DNA of 64,000 nucleotides from Streptacidiphilus sp041262525 (GCF_041262525.1 NZ_JBGCCK010000006.1:248001-312000); one strand, 5' to 3'; shown: positions 24,426-34,341, counted from the stretch's first letter. Notes: generated by a model from the sequence alone, not told the origin. A program made the numbers and translations.

Positions 24426-24766
24426 GAACGCCCGTCCCAGCGGGCCCGGCGCAGGTCCACGCGGGGCATGTGCTGCCCGGCGACCTCGCGCAGGGGCGTG
24501 CCCTCGACCCGATACTGCTCCAGCGCGCGCAGTTCGTGGCCCGGCAGCAGCCGACCGTCAGCGCGGATCACCCGCCACCACGGAACCGGTCCGCCGTAGA
24601 GCGCCATCACCCGCCCGACCTGCCGTGGCCCGCCTTCGCCGACATACTCGGCCACGTCCCCGTAGGTCATCACTCGTCCGGCCGGAATGATCTCCGCCAC
24701 TTCCAGCACGCGCTCCGCGTAGGGCGGCAGCTCCGTCCCCGGCGCCTCTTCGTTCACATCCAGCAT
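24419..24766 (-). CDS. Alkyltransferase-like protein (ATL/MGMT-like DNA-binding domain)
   Basis: The 115-residue protein contains the helix-turn-helix part of O6-alkylguanine-DNA alkyltransferase (GRVMTYGDVAEYVGEGGPRQVG) broken here for brevity, but the catalytic PCHRV is replaced by PWWRV. This is the hallmark of ATL proteins, which bind O6-alkylguanine without repairing it and recruit nucleotide excision repair. It lies next to the adnAB genes. The start is ATG at 24766. Confidence 0.88.
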   Translation of the reverse strand: MLDVNEEAPGTELPPYAERVLEVAEIIPAGRVMTYGDVAEYVGEGGPRQVGRVMALYGGPVPWWRVIRADGRLLPGHELRALEQYRVEGTPLREVAGQHMPRVDLRRARWDGRSG

Positions 24767-24955
24767 TCTGGCGCACGCCTACGACAGCACGTGCGGAACG
24801 GATACACCCACGGGGGAAACCCGCCGAGAACGTCCTCGCTCACCCGGCCGGGGGAATGTAGCATCCGCCGAGGGTCGGGATGGGGAGGCCTCACCGCCGC
24901 GCGCTCGATCCGACCGTGCCACCCTTGAATGACCTGAGGGGACCCTGAGGGGACG

Positions 24956-27635
24956 ATGGCAGGCGGACGGACAGAAGGCATACAGGTACAGATGACCGGA
25001 TCGAGCGCGAGCGCGGGCCATTCCGCCGACGCGTCCCGAGGCGTGCCCGAGCCCGCTGCAGAGCCTGCTGCAGAGCCCCCGTCCGAACCTGCTGTCGATT
25101 TGGTGAAGCGTTCCGCCTCCGTGCCGGCCGAACGCCCGGCACCGCACGCCACCCCCCACCCCGACGAGTTCGACGGGCCCGACCAGGTCACCGTCGCCGT
25201 CAACGAGCCACTGCTCGCCGCGCGCACACCGCCCCTCCGACCTTCTGCGCTTCCTGCTCGGGCTGCTCGGCATCGCCGGCGTGCTGGTGCTCGCCAGCAT
25301 CGCCACCTCGACCACGAACGGGCTGACCACCGACATCACCTCCGGGGCGACCCGGCTGCCCAGCTTCCTGGTCACCATCACCAGCTTCTTCTCCACGGCC
25401 GCCGTGCTCGTCGTGCCGGTGGCCTTCGCCGTCGAGCGGCTGATCAAGCGTGACGGTCTCCGCGTCGCCGACGGCGTGCTCGCCGCCGTACTCGCGCACG
25501 GGCTCTCGCTCGGCATCGACCTCTGGGTCGTCCGCGCGGCGCCGCAATCGATCAGGTCCGCCCTCGTCGTGGGCAACTCCGACCCGGTCCACGGCTATCT
25601 GACGCCGGTCATCGCCTATATGACCGCCGTCGGCATGGCGAGCCGGCCCCGCTGGCGGGTCGCGCTCTGGCTCGTGGTGCTGCTCGACAGCCTGTCCGAA
25701 CTGGTGAGCGCGAACACCACGCCGCTCTCGATCGCCATCACCATCCTGCTCGGCCTGACCGTCGCCTACGGCACCCTCTACGCCGTCGGCAGCCCGAACG
25801 TCCGGCCGACCGGAGAGCACCTGCTCGCCGGGCTGCGCAAGGTCGGCTTCGACCCGATCACCGCGCACCGCTCCCCCGACGGCCCCGAGGGCACCCGCCG
25901 CTACCTGGTCGTCCAACAGGTCGGCCCGCCCCTCGACGTCCACGTCATCGACCGGGAGCAGCAGGCCTCCGGCTTCTTCTACCGGTTCTGGCGACGGTTG
26001 CGGCTGCGCGCCGTGGCCACCCGCTCCAGTCCGCAGTCGCTGCGTCAGGCGCTGGAGCAGGAGGCTTTGATCGCCTACGCGGCGAACGCCGCCGGCGCGC
26101 ACTCGCCGCACCTGATCGCCACCTCGGAGCTCGGTCCGGACGCGGTGATCCTGGTCTACGAGCGGATCGAGGGGCGGGCCTTCGCAGACATCGCCGACGA
26201 GGAGATCACCGACAAGATCCTGGTCGACGCCTGGACCTCGGTGCGGACCCTGCACGACCGCCGGATCGCGCACCGCCAGCTCACCGCCAAGGCGCTGCTG
26301 GTCACCGAGGACTCCGGCACCTGCCTGGTCAACCTGGCCGGCGGCGACATCGCGGCCGGGGACCTGGCCCTGCGCATGGACGTGGCGCAGCTGCTGACCA
26401 CCTTCGCGCTGCGGGTCGGCCCGGAGCGCGCGGTCACCTCCGCGACGGAGGTGCTGGGTACCAACCGGACGGCGGCGGCGCTGCCGATGCTGCAGCCGGT
26501 GGGGCTGAGCCGCTCCACCCGCCAGGATCTGAAGGTCTATCACCGGCACCGGAAGGCGGAGGTGCAGGCCGAGCGGGACGCCCAGATCGCGGCCGGCGTG
26601 AAGGTCGAGGAGGCCCTGGAGGCCAGCCCGGACCCCGCCGACCTGCTCTCGCTGATCCGCGAGGAGATCCTGGCGCTGGTGCCGCAGGCTCCGGTGGAGC
26701 CCGCCAAGTTGGAGCGGCTCAGGCCGAAGACCCTGATCAGCCTGATCGCCGGTGCATTCGCCGCGTACCTGCTGGTCGGCCAGCTGACCAACAACCCGCT
26801 GACCCATCTCGCCCACGCCCAGTGGGGCTGGATCGCCGTCGCGGCGGGCGCGTCGGCCGCGAGCTACCTCGGCGCGGCGATGAGCCTGGCCGGCTTCGTG
26901 CCGGAGCAGTTGCCCTTCTGGCGGACCATCGCCGCCCAGGTGGCCGGCTCCTTCGTGAAGCTGGTGGCCCCTGCGGCCGTCGGCGGTGTCGCCCTGAACG
27001 CCCGCTTCCTGCAGCGGGCCGGTGTCCGGCCCGGCCAGGCGGTCGCCAGCGTCGGCGCCTCGCAGCTGGTCGGCCTGGCCATGCACATCGTGCTGCTGCT
27101 GGGCTTCGGCTTCATCGCGGGCACGGCCAGCAGCTCGGACGTGCCCTCGGCGCGGACCGTGATCACCGTGCTGCTGGTGGCGGCGGTCGTGGTGCTGATC
27201 GTGGCCGCGATCCCGCCGCTGCGGCGCTGGCTCTTCCAGCAGCTGCGGCTCCTCTTCGTCGGGGTGATCCCCCGCATGCTCGACCTCTTGCGGACGCCGT
27301 CCAAGCTGGCCACCGGCTTCGGCGGCATCGTGCTGGTCTCGCTGGCCTTCATCGCCTGCCTGGACGCCTGCGTCCGCGCCTTCGGCGGATCGGCGGGCTT
27401 CGCGGCGATCGCCGTCGTCTACCTGGCGGGCAACGCGGCGGGCTCGGCGGTGCCGGTGCCCGGCGGCATCGGCACGATCGACGCGGCGCTGATCCTGCTG
27501 CTGAGCTCGGCGGCGGGCGTGCCGGGTTCGATCGCGGGTCCGGCGGTGCTGATGTTCCGCATCCTGACCTTCTGGTTCCCGGTGCTGCCGGGCTGGCTCT
27601 GCTTCGGATACCTGCAGCGCAAGGGCGGCCTGTAG
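24956..27635 (+). pseudogene. Kinase-like/UPF0104 (lysyl-PG-synthase TM family) membrane protein with a frameshift
   Basis: ATG at 24956, preceded by GAGGGG, opens a frame with a disordered Ala/Pro/Glu N-terminus up to VTVAVNEPLLAARTP (about 25230). The continuation with hydrophobic segments (DLLRFLLGLLGIAGVLVLAS) is in another frame, open to 27635. The join needs a one- or two-base correction near 25225-25240. The long part has membrane helices, a kinase-like region (VYERIEGRAFADI, then LHDRRIAHRQL) and a C-terminal UPF0104 domain of about eight helices. Only a GTG at 25281 without a ribosome binding site could start it alone. It is either a recent pseudogene, a sequencing error or a true frameshift. 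A strong terminator follows. Confidence 0.7.
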
Positions 27636-27641
27636 CACGGA

Positions 27642-27689
27642 GACGAACGAACGCCCTCCCGGCCGAGGCCGGGAGGGCGTTCGTTCGTC
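27642..27689. terminator. Bidirectional terminator
   Basis: A perfect inverted repeat of about 22 bp (GACGAACGAACGCCCTCCCG on the left arm) with a GAG-type loop separates two converging genes. Confidence 0.85.
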
Positions 27690-27708
27690 CGACTCGAGAC
27701 GTCAGGCG

Positions 27709-28887
27709 TCAGTAGATCGGCTTGTGGGGCTCGATCGTGTTGACCCAGCCGATGACGCCGCCACCGACGTGGACCGCGTCGGCGAAGCCCGCCGCGTGGA
27801 GCACCGCCAGCACCTCGGCGGACCGGACGCCCGTCTTGCAGTGCAGGACGATCTTCTTGTCCTGCGGCATCTTCTCCAACGCGTTGCCGAGCAGGAACTC
27901 GTTCTTCGGGATCAGCGTCGCGCCGGGGATGCTGACGATCTCGTACTCGCCGGGCTCGCGGACGTCGACGAGGAAGATGTCCTCTTCGTCGTCCTGCCAC
28001 TGCTTGAGCTGCTTCGGCGTGATCGTGTTGCCCACGGCGGCCGCCTGGGCCTCCTCGGAGACGACGCCGCAGAAGGCCTCGTAGTCGATGAGGTCGGTGA
28101 CCGTCGGGTTCTCGCCGCAGAGCGCGCAGTCAGGGTCCTTGCGGACCTTGACCTGGCGGTACTGCATCTCCAGGGCGTCGTAGATCATCAGACGGCCGAC
28201 CAGCGGCTCGCCCACGCCCGCGAGGAGCTTGATGGCCTCGGTGACCTGGATCGACCCGATGGACGCGCAGAGCACGCCCAACACGCCGCCCTCGGCGCAG
28301 GAGGGGACCATGCCCGGCGGCGGGGCCTCCGGGTAGAGGCAGCGGTAGCAGGGGCCGTGCTCGGCCCAGAAGACCGAGGCCTGGCCGTCGAAGCGGTAGA
28401 TCGAGCCCCACACGTAGGGCTTGCCGAGCAGCACCGCGGCGTCGTTGACCAGGTAGCGGGTCGCGAAGTTGTCCGTGCCGTCGACGATCAGGTCGTAGCC
28501 CGCGAAGATCTCCTTGACGTTGTCGACGTCGAGGCGCTCCTCGTGCAGGATCACGTTCACGTAGGGGTTGATCTCCTGGACCGAGTCACGCGCGGACTCG
28601 GCCTTGGACCGACCGATGTCGGACTGGCCGTGGATGATCTGACGCTGCAGGTTCGACTCGTCGACGGTGTCGAACTCGACGATGCCCAGCGTGCCGACGC
28701 CCGCCGCGGCGAGGTACATCAGCGCGGGGGAACCCAGTCCGCCGGCGCCCACACAGAGCACCTTGGCGTTCTTCAACCGCTTCTGCCCGTCCATCCCGAC
28801 ATCCGGGATGATCAGGTGGCGGGAGTACCTGCGGACCTCGTCCACGGTGAGCTCGGCTGCGGGCTCGACCAGGGGTGGCAGCGACAC
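27709..28887 (-). CDS. moeZ: MoeZ adenylyltransferase/sulfurtransferase
   Basis: The 392-residue protein joins an E1-like domain (GAGGLGSPA; DGTDNF; zinc cysteines CYRC and CALC) to a C-terminal rhodanese domain with the active-site loop LHCKTGVRS. MoeZ activates sulfur-carrier proteins (MoaD, ThiS, CysO types) by adenylation and sulfur transfer, feeding molybdopterin, thiamin and cysteine pathways. The start is GTG at 28887, with GGAG upstream. A SigR-type promoter at 28954-28929 fits regulation by thiol-oxidative stress. Confidence 0.93.
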   Translation of the reverse strand: MSLPPLVEPAAELTVDEVRRYSRHLIIPDVGMDGQKRLKNAKVLCVGAGGLGSPALMYLAAAGVGTLGIVEFDTVDESNLQRQIIHGQSDIGRSKAESARDSVQEINPYVNVILHEERLDVDNVKEIFAGYDLIVDGTDNFATRYLVNDAAVLLGKPYVWGSIYRFDGQASVFWAEHGPCYRCLYPEAPPPGMVPSCAEGGVLGVLCASIGSIQVTEAIKLLAGVGEPLVGRLMIYDALEMQYRQVKVRKDPDCALCGENPTVTDLIDYEAFCGVVSEEAQAAAVGNTITPKQLKQWQDDEEDIFLVDVREPGEYEIVSIPGATLIPKNEFLLGNALEKMPQDKKIVLHCKTGVRSAEVLAVLHAAGFADAVHVGGGVIGWVNTIEPHKPIY

Positions 28888-28928
28888 GGGGGACTCCGGT
28901 GGTGGTCAGGCGATGTGTTCTCCTGCCC

Positions 28929-28954
28929 AACAGTGCCACGCGGCGGCGTATTCC
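28929..28954 (-). promoter_or_regulatory. SigR/SigH-type promoter of moeZ
   Basis: On the minus strand GGAAT (28954-28950) is separated by exactly 18 bp from GTT (28931-28929), the canonical SigR spacing, about 45 bp upstream of the moeZ start. Confidence 0.65.
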
Positions 28955-29062
28955 AGAGCCCCCGGTCCACGGTGCGAGACATAGCGTGAGACGAATCACG
29001 CCCAGCCGACCGGCCTGCCGGGCGCCCTCCCGCGCGCCCCGCGGAACCGCCCGGCCGGAACT

Positions 29063-29974
29063 TCAGACTCGGCAGGCTGTCTCCATCCAGATGTCCGCGA
29101 GGGACTCCTCCAGCGGGACCCTCGGCCGCCAGCCGAGCCGCTCCCTGGCCGTACGGATGTCGGCCTGCCGCCAGAGCACCTCCATCGGCCGGTCGGCCGC
29201 GTCGGCGCCCGAGATCGGGCTCCGGCTCTCCTCCATCAGCCGACCCTCGAAACCGGACGCCCGCACCAGCAGCGCGGCCGCGTCACGCATTCGCACGCCC
29301 GAGCCGCCGCCGATGTTGATAACGCCCGTCGCTGCGGAGACCGCGGCGGACTGGACGGCGCGGGCGACGTCCCTGACGTCGACGAAGTCTCGGAATGCGG
29401 ACAGATCCGCGGTGCGCACGTGCGGCTCGCCGCGCTCGAGCGCCCGCCGCAGACCCTCGGAGAGCCGGCCGAAGAGCGAGCCCGCGGGCACGCCGGGGCC
29501 GACCACGTCGAAGATCCGCAGCACGACTGCGTCGAGCCCGGAGGACAGGGCGAGCTCGGTGCCGGCGAGCTTGGTGACGCCGTAGGGCCCGAGCGGGCGC
29601 GGCTCGGCGGTCTCGGCCGTGGCAGTGCCGATCGGCACCGGCCCGTACTCGGCGGCGGAGCCGACGTGCACCAGCCGCGCCGGATCGTGGCTGCGCCGGA
29701 TCGCCTCACAGACCGTGGCGACGGCCTGGGTGTTGGCGCGGACGAGATCGCGGGGACTCCCGTAGGTAGCCCCCGCGCAGTTGACCACCACGCGCGGCAT
29801 GACCGCGTCCAGGAACCGGGCCAGCGCGCCGGGGCTGCCGGCGGCCAGATCGAAGCGGATGTCGGCGGAGTCACGTCGACCGAGGACGGTGACCTGAAGC
29901 TCCGGGTCGGCGAAGAGTCGGTCGGCGACCCGACGGCCGATGAAGCCGTCGGCGCCCAGCAGCAGCACCCTCAT
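29063..29974 (-). CDS. NAD-dependent epimerase/dehydratase (SDR family)
   Basis: The 303-residue extended SDR has the nucleotide-binding motif GADGFIGRR near the N-terminus and the catalytic YGVTK preceded by the usual serine (HVGSAAEYG). These enzymes modify nucleotide sugars. ATG at 29974 is preceded by GGAAGGA at good spacing. It lies downstream of a glycosyltransferase/membrane protein pair on the same strand, separated by about 300 bp, so a role in a shared surface glycan is possible but unproven. Confidence 0.83.
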   Translation of the reverse strand: MRVLLLGADGFIGRRVADRLFADPELQVTVLGRRDSADIRFDLAAGSPGALARFLDAVMPRVVVNCAGATYGSPRDLVRANTQAVATVCEAIRRSHDPARLVHVGSAAEYGPVPIGTATAETAEPRPLGPYGVTKLAGTELALSSGLDAVVLRIFDVVGPGVPAGSLFGRLSEGLRRALERGEPHVRTADLSAFRDFVDVRDVARAVQSAAVSAATGVINIGGGSGVRMRDAAALLVRASGFEGRLMEESRSPISGADAADRPMEVLWRQADIRTARERLGWRPRVPLEESLADIWMETACRV

Positions 29975-30280
29975 GAGGTGGTCCTTCCGTTGTGCGGTTT
30001 GATGCTCGGTCAGGAGAAGTCGGGGGCCGGACGCTTCGGCGAGCCGGGCGGACGGTCGGGTCGAGCGGGCGGGCGGTCGGGGCGATCGGGCGGGCGCTCG
30101 TCCTGGGTGGGCTGGGCAGATTCGCCGTCCCGCAGACGGTTCGTCGCTCTTCCTTGCGGCCCGATCGCTTCCGTTGCCCCGCCGGAGGCAGTGGCCGCCG
30201 GTCCCCCGCCGTCTCATGGGGGGCGCCAGTCCAAGAGGCGTTCGCGGCGTGGACCCCGGCAGGCGAGGGCGGAACGCGCC
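29975..30280. other. Intergenic region with GGGCGGGCGGTCGG-type repeats
   Basis: No gene is recognised in these 306 bp. Bases 30045-30105 hold several imperfect copies of CGGGCGGACGGTCGGG. The region probably includes the epimerase promoter. Confidence 0.4.
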
Positions 30281-31387
30281 CTACGCGTCGCGGGCCGACG
30301 GGCCGCCGGGCGCGCGGTGGGAGGTCGGGCTGAGCAGGGTGACCCAGGCGTAGGGCAGCAGTAGTACTGCCGTCAGGCCGCACGCCCAGCCGGACACGTC
30401 CGCGTGGGCGGCCGGTATCGCCCGAGCGATACCGGCCGAGAGGCAGCAGCCGGCCAGCGCCAGGAGCGCGGCACGCTGCCGCCCGCAGTGCCAGAGGAGC
30501 AGCGTGAACAGCAGCGCCGTTCCCGCCAGGCCCTGGGACAGCCAAGCCGCACCCGTGCCAGCACCCGCGGTGAGCCCGCCCTCGCCGCGCGGCAGCGCCG
30601 AGGCGGCGACCGTGAGCCCGGCGAGCACCGCCAGGAAGAGCCCGGCCGTAGCAGGCAGCACCGGACGCATCCGGGAACGGAACTCCCTGGCGGACCGGGC
30701 CAGGGAGTGTCCCCAGCCGATGTGCCGGAACCAGCGGGCGCACCAGTCGGCCAGGCCGGCAGCCGCCGTCAGAGCGATCTGCGGCGGTCCGACCCCCTGC
30801 ACCAGGGCCAGCAGCGAGCCCAGACCGAGAGCCAGCAACGCACGCCGCCACAGCGGGGCCCCACGGCCCAGCACCAGCGCCACGGCAGCGGCGTAGGCCG
30901 CGATCCGGGCACCGAGCGGCACGTGGAGACCGAGCGCCGCCGAGAGAGCCCACAGCAGCAGCGCGACCCCCAGCAGCCACCCGGCGATCGCCAACGCCGG
31001 GCGGGCCCGGCGGCGCCAGGGGCTCTCGCTCCGGGCGGGGGCGACGGCACGTCGGGGCACCCGCGCGTACATCTCCTCCGCGAGCGAGAAGACATCAGCG
31101 TGCCGATAGCGCCCGGCCGCGCCGGGGCCGATGCCGGACCGCTCCAGCACCTCCGCGATGTCGAGCGGATCCACCGCGTCCGCGCAGAGCTCCTGATGAC
31201 GCTCCATCAACGCATGCACAGGATCCGCCACCGATCGGGGCCGGGGCGGAACCGTCGACGGCCGGGCCGGACGCGAAGACGCGCCGTGCCGGCCGGGCCC
31301 GGAGCGCGCGGCGGCGGCCTGACCGGCCCCGCTTGCGCCGCCGTGCCGGGGAGTCGAGCCACCGCGGGCGGCATGACGTGGCGTCAT
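30281..31387 (-). CDS. Multi-pass membrane protein in a glycosyltransferase operon
   Basis: The 368-residue protein has a Gly/Arg/Ser/Pro-rich N-terminus, a soluble helical segment (MERHQELCADAVDPLDIAEV, then YRHADVFSLAEEMYARV) and about eight hydrophobic helices. Its start overlaps the stop of the glycosyltransferase gene by four bases (ATGA), so the two are translationally coupled. Membrane proteins in this position could be polysaccharide export or ligation partners, but I do not recognise a defined family. Confidence 0.7.
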   Translation of the reverse strand: MTPRHAARGGSTPRHGGASGAGQAAAARSGPGRHGASSRPARPSTVPPRPRSVADPVHALMERHQELCADAVDPLDIAEVLERSGIGPGAAGRYRHADVFSLAEEMYARVPRRAVAPARSESPWRRRARPALAIAGWLLGVALLLWALSAALGLHVPLGARIAAYAAAVALVLGRGAPLWRRALLALGLGSLLALVQGVGPPQIALTAAAGLADWCARWFRHIGWGHSLARSAREFRSRMRPVLPATAGLFLAVLAGLTVAASALPRGEGGLTAGAGTGAAWLSQGLAGTALLFTLLLWHCGRQRAALLALAGCCLSAGIARAIPAAHADVSGWACGLTAVLLLPYAWVTLLSPTSHRAPGGPSARDA

Positions 31388-32841
31388 CGGGCAGGCACCC
31401 CCTTCGGAAACGCGCCGACCCAGTACTCGGCCGGACGCGCGAAGGGCTGCGAGTCCGGCTCCGGAGCGGGTGCGGGCAGCTCGGCCGCGAGCTCGAGGTA
31501 GAGCGCGCGGAAGGCGTCGATGGCCGGCTCGACCGCGTACAGCTCCTGGGCACGCAGCCGCCCGGCGTGGCCCAGCCGGGCCCGCCGCTCCTCGTCGCCC
31601 AGCAGGGCTGCGCAGGCGGCGGCGAGCGGGGCGGGCTCCCCGACGGGAACCAGCAACCCCGTCGGACCGAGCACCTCGCGGGCGGCACCCGCGTCGGTGG
31701 CGACGAGCGGACGCCCGCTGAGCTGCGACGCCGCGAGCAGCTGCGGCCGGACGCCCTCGCTGCCGGAGAAGACCAGCACCGTCGCGTGCTCGTAGACCGA
31801 GCGTAGCCGCAGCGGCGTGCCGTCGAAGGAGACGGCGTCCGGCGCCGAGTCGAAGAGGTGCTTGGCGAGGGCCCGGCAGTGGGCCTCGTACCCGGCCGCG
31901 CCTACGGGCGCCTCGCCGTGGACGCGGAGTACGGCCGTGGGCACTTCCTCGCGGACAAGGGCGAAGGCTCGCAGCATCGACTCCAGCCCACCGCTGGGCT
32001 CGATCGGCCCGAGCCAGGCGAGGATCGGCCGCTCGGGCTCGGTACCGACCGGTGGCTCGTCAGCGAGCGGCGTGGCCTCGTAGACGACCCGGATCCGCTC
32101 GCGCTGCGCGCCGCAGTACTCCTGCCAGCGCTGGTCGAAGGCGCTGCCCGGCGTGATCACACCGGCCTGGGCGTAGGCCTCCCCCGCCAGCAGACGGTGG
32201 AAGGCGAGCAGCAGCGCCCGGACCGGCCGCCGGTAGCGGGACTCGCGGTATCCGCGGTAGCGCTCGCGGAGGTGCAGGCTGTGCTCGGTCAGCAGCATCG
32301 GCAGCCCGAGCAGACGCTTGGCCGCGAGCGCGGCGAGCACGCTCGGGGCGCCCCCGACGACATGGCAGACGTCGACGCCCGCAAGCGCGCCCCTGGTGCC
32401 GTACCAGGACAGCGAGAGCGGGCGCAGGGCCTGCTCCAGTAGATCGGCTGCCACCAGGACGTCCTGCACCAGCGGCACACCGGCGTCACCGGGACCGGCG
32501 GCGATGGCAGACGCGGAGCCGAGCCACGCCTGCTCGAGCGTCCGCACGGCCGCGCCGGACCTCAGCAGAGCGGGCAGCCCGCCCGCGCGCCCCGCCTCGG
32601 CGAGGGCGTACAGCGCCGGTGCGAAGCCGGCGGCGGCGCGAGCGTCGACCAGCGCGCGAACCAGCTCGCCGTACGCGGCGAGCGCGGCCCGCCGTCTGCG
32701 CCCGCCGAGGGGCGGCGCGACCCGGCGGGGCTCGGCGTCGCTGGGAGACAGTCGTACGAACTCGTGCTCCGCGAGGGAGGCCGCGAGCCTGTCGCTCCAG
32801 GCGACGGAGGTGGCACTCTCGGTGACCAAGGCGATGCGCAT
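31384..32841 (-). CDS. GT4-type glycosyltransferase (DUF3492/PelF-like)
   Basis: The 485-residue protein has an N-terminal domain starting MRIALVTES with a DUF3492-like layout, the acceptor loop VCHVVGGAPSVLAALAAKR and LLTEHSLHLRERY, then a GT-B C-terminal domain (ILAWLGPIEPSGGLESML; VFSGSEGVRPQLLAASQL, the nucleotide-sugar binding EGVRPQLLE-like motif; VATDAGAAREV). GGAGGTCCC stands directly before the ATG. It is the first gene of a coupled pair with the membrane protein, upstream of an epimerase. The sugar and acceptor are unknown. The 284 bp upstream (32842-33125) hold no recognisable gene. Confidence 0.82.
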   Translation of the reverse strand: MRIALVTESATSVAWSDRLAASLAEHEFVRLSPSDAEPRRVAPPLGGRRRRAALAAYGELVRALVDARAAAGFAPALYALAEAGRAGGLPALLRSGAAVRTLEQAWLGSASAIAAGPGDAGVPLVQDVLVAADLLEQALRPLSLSWYGTRGALAGVDVCHVVGGAPSVLAALAAKRLLGLPMLLTEHSLHLRERYRGYRESRYRRPVRALLLAFHRLLAGEAYAQAGVITPGSAFDQRWQEYCGAQRERIRVVYEATPLADEPPVGTEPERPILAWLGPIEPSGGLESMLRAFALVREEVPTAVLRVHGEAPVGAAGYEAHCRALAKHLFDSAPDAVSFDGTPLRLRSVYEHATVLVFSGSEGVRPQLLAASQLSGRPLVATDAGAAREVLGPTGLLVPVGEPAPLAAACAALLGDEERRARLGHAGRLRAQELYAVEPAIDAFRALYLELAAELPAPAPEPDSQPFARPAEYWVGAFPKGVPAR

Positions 32842-33125
32842 GGGACCTCCGGTCCGGAAGCGGGGACGACGTCAGCGGCATGTTGAGCGCAGCCGGAGAG
32901 GCCCCACCCGGCCGCCCAGCCCGGCTGGACCGACCGCAGACTCCCCCACCACGCATACGGCGGCCGCTGGTGAACCCCGACGCGGGGACGCGTGTTCGGC
33001 CGACGGCACGAAACTACGTCGCAGCACTGACACGGAGTCGGCCATCCGGCCGCCTACCACCCGAAGGAGTGAAGCCCCCCGTGGTTGCACCTCCACAGGC
33101 GGGAGCGAACGCAACCGCGGGCGCG

Positions 33126-34079
33126 CTACTCCGCGGCAGCGAGGTGTTGCTGACGTGCCGTGAGCTCGGTCAGCAGTTCCTCGAACCGGGAAGCGACCAG
33201 TTCCGGGTACTCCATCATGGCGACGTGGCCGGCCCGCGGCAGGACGAAGAGGCGCGAGTCGGCGAAGGCCTTCGAAGCGCGGCGGGCCATGCGGTATCCG
33301 ACGAGCTTGTCCTTCAGGCCGTAGACCAGCAGCGTCGGGGCGGTCACCCGCTCCGCCTGGCGCCACAGCGACTGCTCGCCACGCTCCGTGTAGGCGCGGA
33401 CGATGCCGCGCGCGCTGCGGGAGAGGACGTCCAGGGCATACGGGAGCTCCGCCCGGCGCCGGTACTCCGCGACCATCAGCGCCCGCCGCTCGGGCGGGAT
33501 GAGGCCGGGGTCGCCGTAGCAGAGGTCCATCAGAGCCTGCGTCTGCTGCTCCAGCGCCTGCCCCCGGGAAGCGCGGCGGATGAGCCCGGCCGCGCCGGGC
33601 ATGCCGAGCAGCGCCGTCGGCCACGCCGTCGTCTGCGGCGGCAGCTCGGGCAGCGCCGGAGAGATCAGGGTCAGGGTGCGGACCAGGTCCGGCCGGAGCG
33701 CGGCCAGCCGCGTGACCACCGCGCCGCCGAGCGAGTTGCCGAAGAGGTGGACCGGGCCGCGTCCGCTCAGCTCGATGAAGTCGATCACCGCCCGCATGTG
33801 TGCGTTGAGCGAGAGGTCCGCGTCGTCCGGCGGCGGGGACTGGCCGAAGCCGGGGAGGTCGAGCGCGTGGCCGTCGACCGTCCCGGCCAGCTCGGCCATG
33901 AGCAGTTCCCAGTTCCGCGTGCACCCGCCGAGCCCGTGCACGAAGAGCGCCGGAGGCAGGCCAGGACGCCGCGGCGGCTGCGCCTCGGCGTACAGGGGAC
34001 TCCCTGGCACTTGGAGTTCGTGCAGCCGGTCGCTGCCCGTTGCGGTCTCGGCCTCGAATGTCTCGCGCAGTCCACTCAT
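33126..34079 (-). CDS. Alpha/beta hydrolase
   Basis: The 317-residue protein has the oxyanion-hole motif FVHGLGG, the nucleophile elbow FGNSLGG, the acid in YGLKDKLVG and the catalytic His in RAGHVAMM. No signal peptide is seen. Start ATG at 34079; a TAGCAT box seven bases upstream suggests a leaderless transcript, divergent from the small acidic protein gene. The substrate is unknown. Confidence 0.85.
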   Translation of the reverse strand: MSGLRETFEAETATGSDRLHELQVPGSPLYAEAQPPRRPGLPPALFVHGLGGCTRNWELLMAELAGTVDGHALDLPGFGQSPPPDDADLSLNAHMRAVIDFIELSGRGPVHLFGNSLGGAVVTRLAALRPDLVRTLTLISPALPELPPQTTAWPTALLGMPGAAGLIRRASRGQALEQQTQALMDLCYGDPGLIPPERRALMVAEYRRRAELPYALDVLSRSARGIVRAYTERGEQSLWRQAERVTAPTLLVYGLKDKLVGYRMARRASKAFADSRLFVLPRAGHVAMMEYPELVASRFEELLTELTARQQHLAAAE

Positions 34080-34140
34080 GAGGACGATGCTAAGAGTGCG
34101 GTGTCGCGAGGGCACCGGGATCCGCGCCAGGGAGGCCGCC

Positions 34141-34341
34141 ATGACCGAGGTCAACGACGCCGCGCTCGACTCCCTCGAGGTCGCCGAGGCGGACGAGCGA
34201 CCGGAGGTGGAGCCGGAGGACGAGATGGACGCCCAGGCCGTTCCGGAGCTCACCGAGGACGATCTCGCACTGGAGTCACCCGTCGCGGACACCCTGCAGC
34301 AGAAGGTCGAGGTTCGAATCGACGAAGACGAGTACCGCTAG
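34141..34341 (+). CDS. Small acidic protein, unknown function
   Basis: A 66-residue, strongly acidic protein (about one third Asp/Glu) with ELTEDDLALESPVADTLQQK and ending DEDEYR. ATG at 34141 has AGGGAGG at good spacing. It is divergent from the alpha/beta hydrolase gene. Likely disordered; no family recognised by me. Confidence 0.65.
   Translation: MTEVNDAALDSLEVAEADERPEVEPEDEMDAQAVPELTEDDLALESPVADTLQQKVEVRIDEDEYR

Noticed and set aside
25200..27638. Minus-strand frame of about 800 codons opposite the UPF0104 gene
   Set aside because: Composition is His/Arg/Asp/Gly filler typical of the antisense of membrane genes.
34305..34325. GGTTCGAATC, a tRNA T-loop-like sequence
   Set aside because: It lies inside the small acidic protein gene and no acceptor, D or anticodon stems can be drawn around it.
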